Assembly: GCA_003427395.1 (NCBI GenBank)
Contig: BFEA01000346.1
Coordinates: 1,066,813-1,093,792, forward strand
Direction of reading: 5' to 3'
Source of the DNA: Chara braunii
Lineage: Eukaryota > Streptophyta > Charophyceae > Charales > Characeae
Length of the DNA: 26,980 nt
The notes beneath the pieces are model-generated. The model was given only the letters and a program-made list of their open reading frames with translations, ran no database searches and was not told where the DNA came from. Below, one piece after another: positions 6,961 through 17,365 of the stretch. The translations under genes were made by a program, and so were the position numbers. Each line of letters begins with the position of its first letter. Position 1 is the stretch's first letter.

Positions 6961-8830
6961 ATGAATGTCAATCCAACGCAAAATGCTAATGTACAGCTAG
7001 GTGGGGTACCTATTCTCGCGCCACCAATCTGAGCTTATGCACCGATGGCTTATTGGCTCCACCTGATTTGTATCTTTTTGACCCCGCACATCACCTAGCC
7101 GCAACATGGCTGGCCACATTGCGTGCGCAATAATACGACAATGATGAGGCTCGAATCAACATCCCCGCCAGGTTGGGAGAGGATGCGCACCACTGGTTCA
7201 ACACTTACGTTTGGGTGGATCTCCCGACCTTCGAGCGGGATTTCTTAAACCGATTCGACTATATCCATCCGGAACAGGCCCTTTTTATGATCAAAGATCG
7301 GGTTCAAAAACCACTCGAATCCGTTACTGAGTATCGTAATAGGTTTTATAGGATGTTCGTCAAAACATAGAGAGGGGAAGAGGTCCAGAGAGACCTATTC
7401 ATCGACGGGCTCCATAGTCGGACAATGAGGGCGAAATTGCGAAAGTTGTTCTCCCCGATCAATCATACCCTGGAACAGATCATGACTGCGGCGGAGGAGA
7501 TGGAATGAAAATTTGCCACCAGTTTCCTAGGAGGAGAGGATTACCCCAGGGAAGGGGATTCCTCAGAACTGGCCAGAGCGAAGGCCAAGCTAGCTGCACT
7601 TCAAAACAAATTTGAAAACATGGGATTCGTCTCTGGCCCTGTCACCTATCTAGAACAAATCGCAACCAAGAGGCCAGTACCGGATACAGCTACAGGATTG
7701 TCTGTGCCTGTGATGGGCGCCTATGCTCCTTTCCTGGACTCCTCAGTAAGACCGAGCAAATCGAATGCCATACTGGAACAAACCCGAACATTAGTTAACT
7801 TGATGCAGGAAAGTAAGAAGGGACAACGTGAGCACAATGTCAGGATGAAATCGTTAATGACGTCGATGCGCCCCATCGCCGTCAAAGCCGCACCAGGGGC
7901 ACCAGGAATCGCCCCCGCTCAAGCCATAGGTGGAGCGACGACTAATATGAGTGTTTGTTACACGTGTCACCAGTCGGGCCACATATCCCGAGACTATCCG
8001 CTCCGACCTGCACAAGCTCGAGTTGAAACCACCCCTGTGGCAGCTGCGGCCGTGGCTAATGGGCCAGGGAGGGTGAGCACGATGATTGAAGAGATGGAAG
8101 GAGGAGTGAGTGCAGTAACCACTACTGAAGAAGCTGCAGAACTTATCCCGCTCGACCAATATATCGCATTAGGTTACCCGGGATTGGAAATGATCGGAAT
8201 CATCCGGTCCGCCAATGAACAACGATGGATGGCCGAATGGAGAGCTTCTCCGGGAGAAATGGAGTCGGGCGGTCCCACCTTCTTTATTGGAGAGATCGAT
8301 GTGTTGGACATCGTCCGAGCTCTAGATCACCGAATTCCTTTGCCTATCGGACACCTGCTGTCCATATCGGAGCAAGCCAATGAGTGCATGCCGCAGCATT
8401 GCAAGGCAAACAAAAATCGATTTGCTCTCGCCAAGTCGGCGGCTCAGAAAGGAAAAGCCCCGGCCCTCAAAAACGGGTCGAACGTTCCTAGTACCTCGGA
8501 GCCAATATGGTTAGGAATAATTCAAAAAAATTATCATTTCTTGCGAATTAAATCCATTCCGTGGAAATGAGCGGAATGCGATATCGAGGTATGGGGAATC
8601 CCCTACAACACTATTATCGATTTGGGGGCCGCGGTACTGGCTATCTCATTGAGAGTCGTGTAACGGGCAGGAAGAAGGAAGGATCTGATCACCTTGACAG
8701 GAGGAGATCATCTCGTCTCAGCAAACGAAGAGAAAAAATCAAAGCGGTAGGAAAAATGACGAACGTCACGTTTCTATTAGGAAAAGTTCACACACTAGGA
8801 AACATACGGGCGAAAAACCGTACGTTATTC
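6961..8830 (+). pseudogene. gag-pro: Element A Gag-protease, decayed
   Basis: Gag builds the retrotransposon particle; protease matures it. The likely start is ATG 6961 (MNVNPTQNAN), matching MNANPTQN in element B. An early stop and about 8 extra bp near 7047 break the N-terminus. From about 7060 one frame runs with stops at 7129, 7368 and 7506 to 8568. The retrotransposon-gag core includes HHWFNTYVWVDLPTFERDF and YRNRFYRMF (about 7190-7360). A CCHC zinc knuckle at 7956-7996 has its last Cys changed to Tyr (C-x2-C-x4-H-x4-Y). The same frame then enters protease (CDIEVWG...IID); the catalytic DSG is DLG (8619-8627), and a frameshift in an A run near 8738 moves the tail (VGKM...LGKVHTLG) to another frame. 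Not functional. Confidence 0.85.
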
Positions 8831-9251
8831 TGATGCGGTTGACTCTTCGGACCACACTGCTCTCAACTCAGAAATCCCTGCCTGAAACCAAAGGACCCCT
8901 CCTGGTGATCACCTTGAAGGAACCAATCTACGAATTGTGGATCAAAGGGGAAAGGAACTGAAACTATCGAGTGACTCTGATAGCGAAGACGAAGCCGATC
9001 CTACAATACAGGATATGGCTCAATAACTGATTCGTTACCCGATCCGACAGAAGACCACGGAAGCGTTCATCCTTACGGAAAGAAATCTACACCGAACGCG
9101 TGCGTTAATCTTAGGGGAACCACTTGTACAAATATCCCGGATGCTCGACTCTTCGGAACCCCCTCGGACCCTATACGAGGCCACCACCCCGCTTCTCTCG
9201 AGATAGAGAGACAAGGGAGCATTTTGTGACATCACAGACCTACCTCATTCC
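8831..9251 (+). pseudogene. Element A protease-RT linker, decayed
   Basis: Non-open but alignable to 18100-18560 of element B: shared words include GGACCAC-type stretches, ACGGAAAGAAATCTC and CACCACCCCGCTT(C/T)TCTCGAGATA. In an intact copy this would encode the protease C-terminus and the spacer before RT. Multiple frameshifts; no separate gene. Confidence 0.55.
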
Positions 9252-10601
9252 TTGCTGTCTTCTGTAAAGAAGGTGCGATTACTACGGCAGGGAACCAAAA
9301 GCGAAGCTTTGGAACCCCCTGGGTGCGACGACTCTACACCCTCTGAGCTCAGAATCAAAATTTCCGAGAAACCAGTGTGCAGGCAAGATATCAGCGATGG
9401 AGTGACCATGGAAGAACATGTGGCCATCCGGGAGGAAGATGCTCAGATGGTCACCACAGTGTTTTCTTGGCGGTCGGACAACTCCTTCATCTCTGCTCCT
9501 CTTGCGGAGAGCAGCCACAGAGTAGGCACGAAGCACGTGACGGTTACCATACACGGACAACCATACGAGCTACATGTGGCTCAGTATGTACCCAATGAAA
9601 CTCGTCAATTGATTGCGGATATTCTGACATAATACCAAGGGGCGATCAGTGTACCAGATACGGATATCATGTTGTCCTTAGTCATTCAACACGAAATTCA
9701 AACCGGAGCGCACCCGCCGATCCACTGCAAACTGTACCGGTATTCTCTCGCGGAACGAAAAGTGGCATTGCAAAGAATCAGAGAATTCGAAGCTAATGGA
9801 TGGATCGAACCAACGATCAGACCTTGGTTGTTTCGTGGTCTAAGTTAGTTAGTCCCAAAAAAAAATGGCTCGATTCTCATTTGCATCGGTTACCGGAAGT
9901 TAAATGATATCACGATCAAAGATGTGTACCCCCTTCCCCGGATTGATGATCTGTTGCATGCGATTGGATGTGCTAATTATTTCAATGAGTTCGATATTCG
10001 CCATGGATTCCATCACATTCTGGTTAAGGAGGAGGATCAGTCGAAGACAACCTTTGTGTTATTCGAAGGCACCTGGCAGTGGGTTCGCTGCCCAATGGAA
10101 TTTGCAATGCGCCAGCTACTTTTCAAAGAGCGATGAACGTCATATTTCAGAATTTCGTCAACAAGACCAGGCTGACTCAAGGCATGATTAATTTATGCAT
10201 CATTGTGTACATGGACGACATCCTAGTCTACTCAGAATCATTCCATGGGCACGCGCAGCATATCGAGTGGACACTTGGGGCGTTGCAGGATGCTGGCTTC
10301 AAGATTGCGTTGGAGAAAAATGAGTTTTTCCTATCGGAAATCTCATTCCTGTGATACGTGGTGACCTGGGAAGGCTTACGACCAGATTCGAGAAAGGTCG
10401 CGGCTGTTTGAGACGCCCCTGCGCCTACGTCATTGACGCAGGTTCGGGCCTTTTTAGGGTTGGCCTCGTATTACCGCCGATCTATCAAGGGATTCACAGC
10501 AATCGCACGACCCCTAACGAATCTTCTACGGAAGGACCAGCCGCTGAGTTGGGACGCCGAGTGTGAACAAGCCTTTGTCTTCCTAAAGGGGACTTTGAGC
10601 C
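9252..10601 (+). pseudogene. pol: Element A reverse transcriptase and start of RNase H, decayed
   Basis: RT copies element RNA into cDNA. One frame runs from about 9252 through stops at 9630 and about 9847 to 10136: LxRIREFEANGWIEP, VPKKNGS, YRKLNDITIKDVYPLPRIDD, then FDIRHGFHHILVKEE with the first catalytic Asp. The Asp of the usual C-x-DYR motif is Gly. After a frameshift near 10080 the palm continues PATFQRAMN and the intact catalytic box YMDD (10208-10219), followed by LVYSESFxxHxQHI. Another frameshift leads into FLGLASYYRRSIKGF and LSWDAECEQAFVFLK, the RT connection/thumb. Coding similarity stops at about 10600, where LTR sequence begins. RNase H catalytic region, PHD and integrase are absent. 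Confidence 0.9.
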
Positions 10602-11152
10602 ACGTCATCGTCGAACCCGGTGTTTTCATCATTGAGACAAATTTCCCTCTCTACCGCCTCGTGTTGCCTGTTCACTGCCTGACGGCGGCCCCGTGGCACG
10701 TGCTCGCCCCCTACTGGTCTCGAACCCTTCAAATGCCACCAGGACAGCGAATACCAAGCCGCGGGGTTTGTTCGATGAACCCGAACTGAGGCCGAGCAAC
10801 GAGCGCACAGCCTACGCCTAAGACCCGCTTCGTCCAACTGCGACGAGTGTCGTGAGCGACGCCAGCGATTAATTAGGCAATGCGACACACATAGTGTTCC
10901 GCGGGTTCACCAAATCTGAGCCCGGCCTCGACAACGAAACTCGCGGGGATGGCGATGACATCCCCCAAGGCATAAAACCCAGACGCGGCCCGTGCTTGCT
11001 ATCTTGAACAACTATCCCTAAGACTTGCCACAGGAGACTTCAGTTCCGACCTGGAACTCCACCCCCACTATCCTAAAATCCTTGGCACACCTCTTTTTGC
11101 ACTTTCGGGCCCCCATCCCACTCCGATCAGAAAGTCGCGTTGGGCGTGAGGT
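10600..11152 (+). mobile_element. Element A truncated 3' LTR
   Basis: Aligns with 6246-6800 without large gaps, at about 85-90% identity by eye, and loses similarity exactly where the primer-binding site begins in the 5' copy (shared GCGTGAGGTTGG, then divergence). It starts abruptly inside the RNase H region, so roughly the first 2.3 kb of the LTR are missing. Since LTRs are identical at insertion, the divergence points to an old insertion. A possible LTR end TGTCACA occurs at 11157-11163, near-complementary to the 5' TGTGACG, but it is absent before the 5' primer site. No target-site duplication was found. Confidence 0.8.
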
Positions 11153-11972
11153 TGGGTGTCACATGCCATCTTCCCTTCTTGTTGGGCGTGTCCCTCCTGC
11201 ATGTCTCTTCGTCTTCCCTCTAAGCGAAGTCCATCCCCTCTTTCTCCTTTCCCTGTGAACGATTGTCTGTCTGATTGGGATGGTCGGGGCAATGTGGTGG
11301 CCGCGGGAAGCGCACCTCACTTGGACGACCACCCCAATCACGAAGAACATTCGATTCGCCTTCTTCGACCCTTCTGGAATATTTGCCCTTCTTCTGTTTT
11401 GACCCTCTACACTCTGCGCTTCGCGTGGCCTCCGCCGCCTTCCACACTATAAATTTTCGCAATCCCTTCCTCTCACTCTCTTTCATCTCGGCTGCAAGTT
11501 GCGCAAGCTATGCGCGAAGCCCGCGGCATCGGAAAGGCTCGATGTGCCTCGTGGTGGGCGGAGTGACGGCAGGTGGTGGAGTTAGCGATACACTTGGGGT
11601 AAGGCAGTCAGAGGGAATGAGCGACGGTGGGGATCCGATGCCGACAGCGGCATGGCCTTGTGGCTATGGTTGTCGGTGGTTTTGACGGATTGGGGACTGG
11701 GCCCGAAGCCAGTTGAGAGAATTCTGTATTTTGAAGACGAAGCTTTTTCTCCATTGTTGCTTTGTCCCCGTGTGATGTGTACGAAAGTCTATGGATGTTG
11801 AATGGTTCAAGACTTTATGGGTATGCGTGTGTGTATGCGCCGCTGGGCCTGAGGAGCGGAAGTATCGAGGTATCGAGTGTCGATTGCTTGCATGTGTGCA
11901 CGAATGCATCGGTCCTTCCCGTCTCCCTTTCTTTTTTATTATTTTCGCGAGTGTGTGTGATACGCGCCAACC

Positions 11973-11978
<6 letters not shown>
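11153..11978. other. Unassigned flank with TATA-like site
   Basis: No gene recognised. CACACTATAAATTTTCGCAA at 11443-11462 is almost identical to the core promoter of the element A LTR (4694-4712), followed by a pyrimidine-rich CCTCTCACTCTC stretch. Upstream sequence does not match the known LTRs, so this may be the promoter of a related LTR family or coincidence. The open frames here are short and lack recognisable domains. Confidence 0.4.

Positions 11979-12045
<67 letters not shown>
11979..12045. repeat. (TC)33 microsatellite
   Basis: Near-perfect TC dinucleotide tract of about 67 bp. Open frames spanning it (Ser-Leu or Arg-Glu strings) are artefacts. Confidence 0.95.
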
Positions 12046-12046
<1 letters not shown>

Positions 12047-13616
12047 AGGCGATGGTTGGGACCCCAAGAGGAGGCAGATACTTTCAGAGAGATCGGCCAT
12101 CCGCTTCCTCGCGAAGCGGCCGACCTCTTTGTATCCACCACAGGTGCTCGACACCGCGTTGAGGTTGATGATACAAAGAAGAGATGGAGAAAGAAAGTTG
12201 GGTGCATCCTTCTTCAACGACGTTCGTTGATCTTTACATGGAGTCGGGTTTCGTCTCGACGGACAGAAGCGCGGGCCGTCGCCCGAGCTCCGACCTGCGT
12301 CGCAGCGCGCTTCCGCCCTTCCTGATCACAGACGATGATGGCATCTACTGCAATGCGGACGTGCGGAGCCTGCTGTGACGCACTGAGCCAATTCACCTTT
12401 ATAACCCAACCCATGCATGCCATATAGGCGAGAGTGGGTTTGTGTTGATTGAGCGATTTGCCTCCCCGCCTTAATTTTGTCGTACACCGACCTCACGGTG
12501 TTGCCTTAGTCCGCCGTGCATGCCACCTGGCGACTGTGGTTTAATTATTACCGGTGTCGTTAGGGAGACTCTTGCTCATGACGACGATTGGTCCTGGGTA
12601 CGAAGGGGCTACCCGATTCCACGAACTCTCCCGCAACGCGGATGCGCTCTCTGCCCATTTCCGAACCTGGGTTCCGTCAACCTGTCTGACCCCGTGCGAG
12701 CCCGTGCCGCGCCGAACGCACGAACTAGACAAGTCCGACAACGAAGCCTGAACCTGTTTTCGGGACCTCCACCCCCAAAGCCCGCAGGAACCCTGCGCCT
12801 CGGGAAACGGAATTCTGCCTCCGTCCACTTCGTCTTTCGTCTCCTCTCCTCTCGTCTGTTATTTCTCTTTTTCCGGAAAAAAAAAAGACGACGATCGGGC
12901 CGTAGGACCCCGTCCTCCCCTCATCCGTCGTCGGCGACAGCCCAAATCCCCGCCCAGGCACCTCAGGTCGAAGCAAGAGTCCCCCGCTTCGCCCGGATGA
13001 CTCAACCCCCACGGCCAAAAATCATCGGTCACACCCCTAATAACTTTGATCCGCATCCGAAGTACGAAACACTGCGCGCGGCGTGAGGTTGCGCATTACA
13101 GGCAGCCCAACGAAGGAGAAAGTGGAAAGAGACAGAAGAAGTTCAAAGGAAGATAAAGAGAAAGGGGACGTAGGAGAAAAGATGAACGTAGGCAAGGCCC
13201 TGGAGGTGGAAGGTGAAGGTAAGGCTACTCAAAAGGATGTTGTCGTCGAACTGTTGAATCTGGTTGATAAACTCGACTCACCAGCGTTGGGCTTCAAGGG
13301 ATTGCTGGATGAGGAAAAGAGCACCCTAGGGCACCACCTCCCCCCCCATCTGAAACCGAGGGTGGAATGATAGTAGAGTTTCCGACCCTCCAATTGGTAT
13401 GGGGAGAGATTCAAAAAACAAAGATTCCCCAGGGGAGTCTCTGATGGAATTTTTGTTTTAAGGCTAAAGATATGACAACAAAAGGGGACCCAAAAACACA
13501 AAGAGAAAGGGAAAAAATGGTTGAAAATTACGTGACCTGTCTCAAGACGGCCCTCGGGGTTTCAAGTCCCCCCCTCCACAGGCGGTTCCAAGGAAAAAAA
13601 GCAAAATGGATGACGG
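12046..13616. other. Unassigned spacer between elements A and B
   Basis: Two plus-strand open stretches exist: about 12520-13086 (188 codons, Pro/Arg/Ser-rich with an FRKKKRRRSGRR basic patch) and 13083-13370 (96 codons, Lys/Glu-rich, with LLNLVDKLDSPALGFKGLL). Neither shows a domain I recognise, and the GC-rich composition makes such frames likely by chance. They could be the decayed gag leader of another LTR element, since GGCGTGAGGTTG at 13078-13089 resembles the LTR end of A and B, but the flanking sequence does not align. Confidence 0.3.
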
Positions 13617-13882
13617 TGTGACGAACTGTTTTCTACAACCGCGCGATTTCCTGCGCAAGGCTACTTCGGGGGTTGAATCAGGAGGGCCCGCGGGATTACA
13701 TGGGTGTCCTTGCTTTTCTTGCTTTTTTGAATCGAGGTCGGGGGGATCTTGTGACGATTGGTAGCTGGTCGAGCACGGAAGATAACTATTGTCATAGCTT
13801 CTTTCTTGTTATGTTGTGGGAAATGAGAATTTTAGCTGCGGTCGCCGCACGGGAAAATCTTTTTGAATTTTCAACTGAGGCC

Positions 13883-13898
13883 GAGCCCCCGTGGGCTC
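13883..13898. promoter_or_regulatory. Conserved U3 hairpin, copy B
   Basis: GAGCCC/GGGCTC stem with loop CCGT; in element A the stem is the same and the loop is CCTC. Stem kept while loop varies. Confidence 0.4.
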
Positions 13899-14302
13899 TC
13901 GGAATTTGCTCCATTCTAATTTTTTTTTTGCAATTAGGATTTATATTAACAATTTAGGCGCGTCTCAATTTTTGTTGCACGGCGCTTCATGCCTTGCCAC
14001 GTCAGGATATGTGTTCTGACTTTTCCGCGCCTTTATCCTTGCGTCTAACAGTAATTTTTGTTTTGGCGGGCAAAATTGCAACTGTAATCCTCTTGTTTTT
14101 TATATCTTTTGTGGTGTCCATGTGTGCGCGTACTTCTTCCTGTGTCCTAATGGGTCGGAACGCTTGCATGACTGGATCGATGTGTGGAGTAAGGCTACGT
14201 CCCCAACGCCGCAGCCTGGCCATGCAGACGTAGGCACTTCCTTCCTCCTCCTCCTTTTTTCACTTAGCCACAACCCCGGGTATCTCACGCAAGCATGCAT
14301 GC

Positions 14303-14309
14303 TATAAAT
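14303..14309 (+). promoter_or_regulatory. LTR TATA box, element B
   Basis: TATAAAT in GCATGCTATAAATCTTGCAA, aligned with the element A TATA box at 4699 and the same downstream CTCTCTAAGAATT. Confidence 0.6.
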
Positions 14310-14553
14310 CTTGCAAGCGCGATTAACTGTCTCTCTAAGAATTCTGGGAGTTAGCGTGGTCGAGGGGATCGACTAACGAGCGAGATTTGGACGGTGAGTA
14401 GGGAGTTCCACGATCCGAGGAGCTGGTGCTGGGCATGCGGGGTTGACGTGGGGCCGTGACGGACTGTGGCACAGGCGAACCTGGCTGGCATGCTTGACTA
14501 AGCGGGGTGACAACTCTGTCTGGGTGCGAGGCGACGGACTACCCGCATCGGGA

Positions 14554-14717
14554 NNNNNNNNNNNNNNNNNNNNNNNNNNNNNNNNNNNNNNNNNNNNNNN
14601 NNNNNNNNNNNNNNNNNNNNNNNNNNNNNNNNNNNNNNNNNNNNNNNNNNNNNNNNNNNNNNNNNNNNNNNNNNNNNNNNNNNNNNNNNNNNNNNNNNNN
14701 NNNNNNNNNNNNNNNNN
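14554..14717. other. Assembly gap (164 N)
   Basis: Run of N inside the element B LTR. Comparison with A (991 bp between the block at 4950 and ACGTGTAGG at 5941, against 598 bp here) suggests the true sequence may be several hundred bases longer. Confidence 0.99.
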
Positions 14718-16025
14718 TGTATTGTGGTGATGAGGTTCTCTTTCATTCTTCTGAATAATTTTGGTATTGGCGCCAGTCGCCTTCTCCTTCTTTTTTATCG
14801 GCATCTTGGATTTCTCGTTTTCTGTGCTTTCTTTCTTTGGAAACGGACATGTGGATTGTTTTTTCCCACTCCCCGTCTTTGTCCTTATGAATCGACAAAT
14901 CTGATTGATTGGTTCTCGACGATCGAGCCTTGTGTGATCTTTTGGTTGATTGGCCAAAGAATTGTTCAATGATCCTCGATTCTTTCTGTTTGCTAAGCTA
15001 GATGTATGATAGGCGTGATTTTGTCTGTGTATGAATTGGATAGGCATGCCAGACTATTAGATGACCGTCTCACTCTAGTATGATCCATCTTGCGAATCGC
15101 TGGCTTTCACCCATCTGATCGAAGGACAGGTCCCGCACACACACGTGTAGGCTTGACCAAAGACAATCGCTGCCTGCACGTGCGTCTGCGAAACCTGAAC
15201 TCGACTAATTTCTCGAATGGCTGATGTTCCACCTTGGATTGCAGCATGAATTTTGGCATTCCTTTTCGTGTCACTGACCGCGAGTGCTTGAGGGATCGGG
15301 AATTACAGGAATATTGGGAGCACTCTTGTTTGCATGGACGACCCGACGAAACCTCCAGAATTTCCCTCCTTGACGGGGAACGAACGTATTTGCGAGTGGG
15401 ACCTCCAGCAGGCCTTGGGACGTAACCCCCATCTCCCCAGCTACTCTAGCCCGTACACGTGTCATGTCCTCGCGGAGCCTGGAATCATTATCTTAGGGAC
15501 CGAATTCCCTCCCTATCACCACATCCTACCCTACCACTCCCTAACACTCGTCCCCTTGCTCGCAATCACTCCTTACTGGCCCCAACCCCCGTGCTCAGAG
15601 TGTCTGGGGGACCACGAGTACCTAGCCTCCGACTTCATCCGGCGAACTCATTCGAAGGAAGAACAACGGGCGCACAGTCTTAGATTGAGGCCAGCCGCGT
15701 TGAATTCTGAGACTTACGACGTTCGATGTCGGCAGGTAATGAATCAGCGGGATACCCATAGCATCCCGCTAGTGCACCAGATACAAGCCCGACCCGGACG
15801 ACGGAACCAACGGAGGTAGTATCTCAGCCTCCCGAAGCAAAACGGAAATCCGATCCACGCCCAACCTCCTGCATTCGAATCCCAAGGCTTGTCACAGGAG
15901 ATCTCAGTTTTGACCTGGAACTCCACCCCCACTTTCCTAAAATCTTTGGCACACTGCCTTTTCGCACTTCCAGGCACACTCACGTGACTCACACTCTGAT
16001 CAGGAAGTCATGTCGGGCGTGAGGT

Positions 16026-16038
16026 TGGTATCGGAGCC
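16026..16038 (+). promoter_or_regulatory. Primer-binding site (initiator tRNA-Met), element B
   Basis: TGGTATCGGAGCC differs at one base from TGGTATCAGAGCC, the complement of the plant initiator tRNA-Met 3' end. It immediately follows the LTR. Confidence 0.8.
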
Positions 16039-16200
16039 GAAACGTGGCAGGCCCTGATATTATCTATCAGGTAGGGACCGTAGGAGGCGTAGGGTACAAC
16101 GGACGATCTGGGGAAGAGAGGGTGCCCTAGGCATAGGAACGTGCCACAACGAGACATTGTAATAACCCGGAGTAAGTCGGTCGGTCGGCAGGCTCCCAAT

Positions 16201-17346
16201 ATGAATGCCAACCCGACACAAAACGTTGGTGAGGCCCTAGCCCCTCGAGCACGCGCCCCGATGACTCCGCCTGATTTATACCTTTTTGACCCTGCACATC
16301 ATATGGTTGGAGCATGGCTAGCCACCTTGCGCGCACAACAATACGGTAATGATGAGGCTAGGATCAACATCCGTGCCAGGTTGGAAGGAGACGCGCACCA
16401 TCGGTTCACTACTTACGTTTGGGTAGATCTTCGGACCTTCGAAAATGACTTCTTAAGCCGATTTGATTACATCCACCCTGAGCAGGCTTTCTTCATGATA
16501 AAAGACCGAGTCCAGAAGCCCCTCGAATCCGTCGCCGAATACCGCAGTAGGTTCTATAGGTTGTTTGTTAAGTCAAAACCAGGCGAAAATGTTGGACGAG
16601 ATTTGTTTATCGATGGGCTTCGTAGTCGAACAATGAGGGCGAAGCTGCGAAAGCAGTTTTCCCCCATCAATCACACCATGCAACAAATCATGGACGCTGC
16701 GGAAGAAATGGAGAAAACGTTTGCTGCTAGCTTCTTAGAAGGGGAAGACCACGCCAAGGAAGGGGACTCGTCGGAATTGGCCAGAGCGAAGGCCAATCTA
16801 GCTGCGCTCCAAAACAAATTTGAGAACATGGCCTTCATCTCCGGCCCCATTACTTACCTTAGAACGATACTAGACACAACCACGGGACTGCCTGTGATCG
16901 TCACACCTACACCTCCCCCACCTTCGCCTCCCCCATATCCCCCCGCGAAACCAAGAGAGTTAGACGCCACACTGGAGCTAACCCGAACACTTGTTAGCCT
17001 GATGCAAGAAAGCAAGAAAGAACAACGATGTGACCGAATAGAAGCCATGATGAGATCGATGTGACCCATTGTCATCCGAGTTGCGCCCATAACACAAGCA
17101 GCAACAACCCCCTCTCAAGTTGTAGGCGGTGCGGTGGATAACCTAGGCGTCTATGACACGTGTTACCAGCCCAGCCACCTAGCTCGGGACTGCCCCAACC
17201 GACCAGCGCAAGTTCGGGTAGGAGCCGCCCCTGTGGCAGCAGCACCGGTAGCCAACGGACCAGGAAGAGTGGGCACGATAGAAAGGGGGGGAAGTGCGAT
17301 AGCTACCACCGAGGAAGCTGCAGAACTTATCCCGCTCGATCAATAA
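16201..17346 (+). pseudogene. gag: Element B Gag (capsid-nucleocapsid), nearly open
   Basis: Start chosen at ATG 16201 (MNANPTQNVG), matching element A; the frame is open further upstream to 16141, but that part overlaps untranslated leader. 287 codons are open to a TGA at 17062-17064, where element A has a CGC codon, so a substitution closed it. The retrotransposon-gag core covers about residues 20-190: DLYLFDPAHH, AWLATLRAQQYG, TYVWVDLRTFENDFLSRF, QKPLESVAEYRSRFYRLF and LFIDGLRSRTMRAKLRKQF. A coiled, charged tail and a Pro-rich patch follow. Past the stop, the same frame reaches the zinc knuckle (17152-17193), whose first Cys is Tyr (Y-D-T-C-x4-H-x4-C), and ends at 17346. Likely particle protein; nucleic-acid binding lost. 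Confidence 0.9.
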
Positions 17347-17365
17347 TATTCAATACATCTCACTG

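Larger units (their letters stand above)
13617..16025 (+). mobile_element. Element B 5' LTR (with assembly gap)
   Basis: Starts TGTGACGAACTGTTTT like element A and follows the same order of landmarks: CATAGCTTCTTTCTTGTT, U3 hairpin (13883-13898), TATAAAT (14303-14309), a GAGGCGACGGACTxCCCGCATC block just before the gap, ACGTGTAGGCT (about 15142), and GACCTGGAACTCCACCCCCA near 15913. It ends at GTGAGGT before the primer site. Divergence from A is large, with many indels, so these are different, old insertions or subfamilies. The sequence is 2.4 kb here against 2.85 kb in A; most of the difference falls around the gap at 14554-14717. Confidence 0.65.

Noticed and set aside
11762-12325. Plus-strand 187-codon open frame
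   Set aside because: Carried through by the TC33 tract (Ser-Leu repeats); no domain on either side of it.
12520-13370. Host protein gene or gag of a third LTR element
   Set aside because: No domain, no coherent alignment with the other gag genes, and GC-rich composition favours chance open frames; kept only as an unassigned spacer.
14373-15047. 224-codon minus-strand open frame
   Set aside because: Open only because it runs through the N gap, and it lies inside the LTR.
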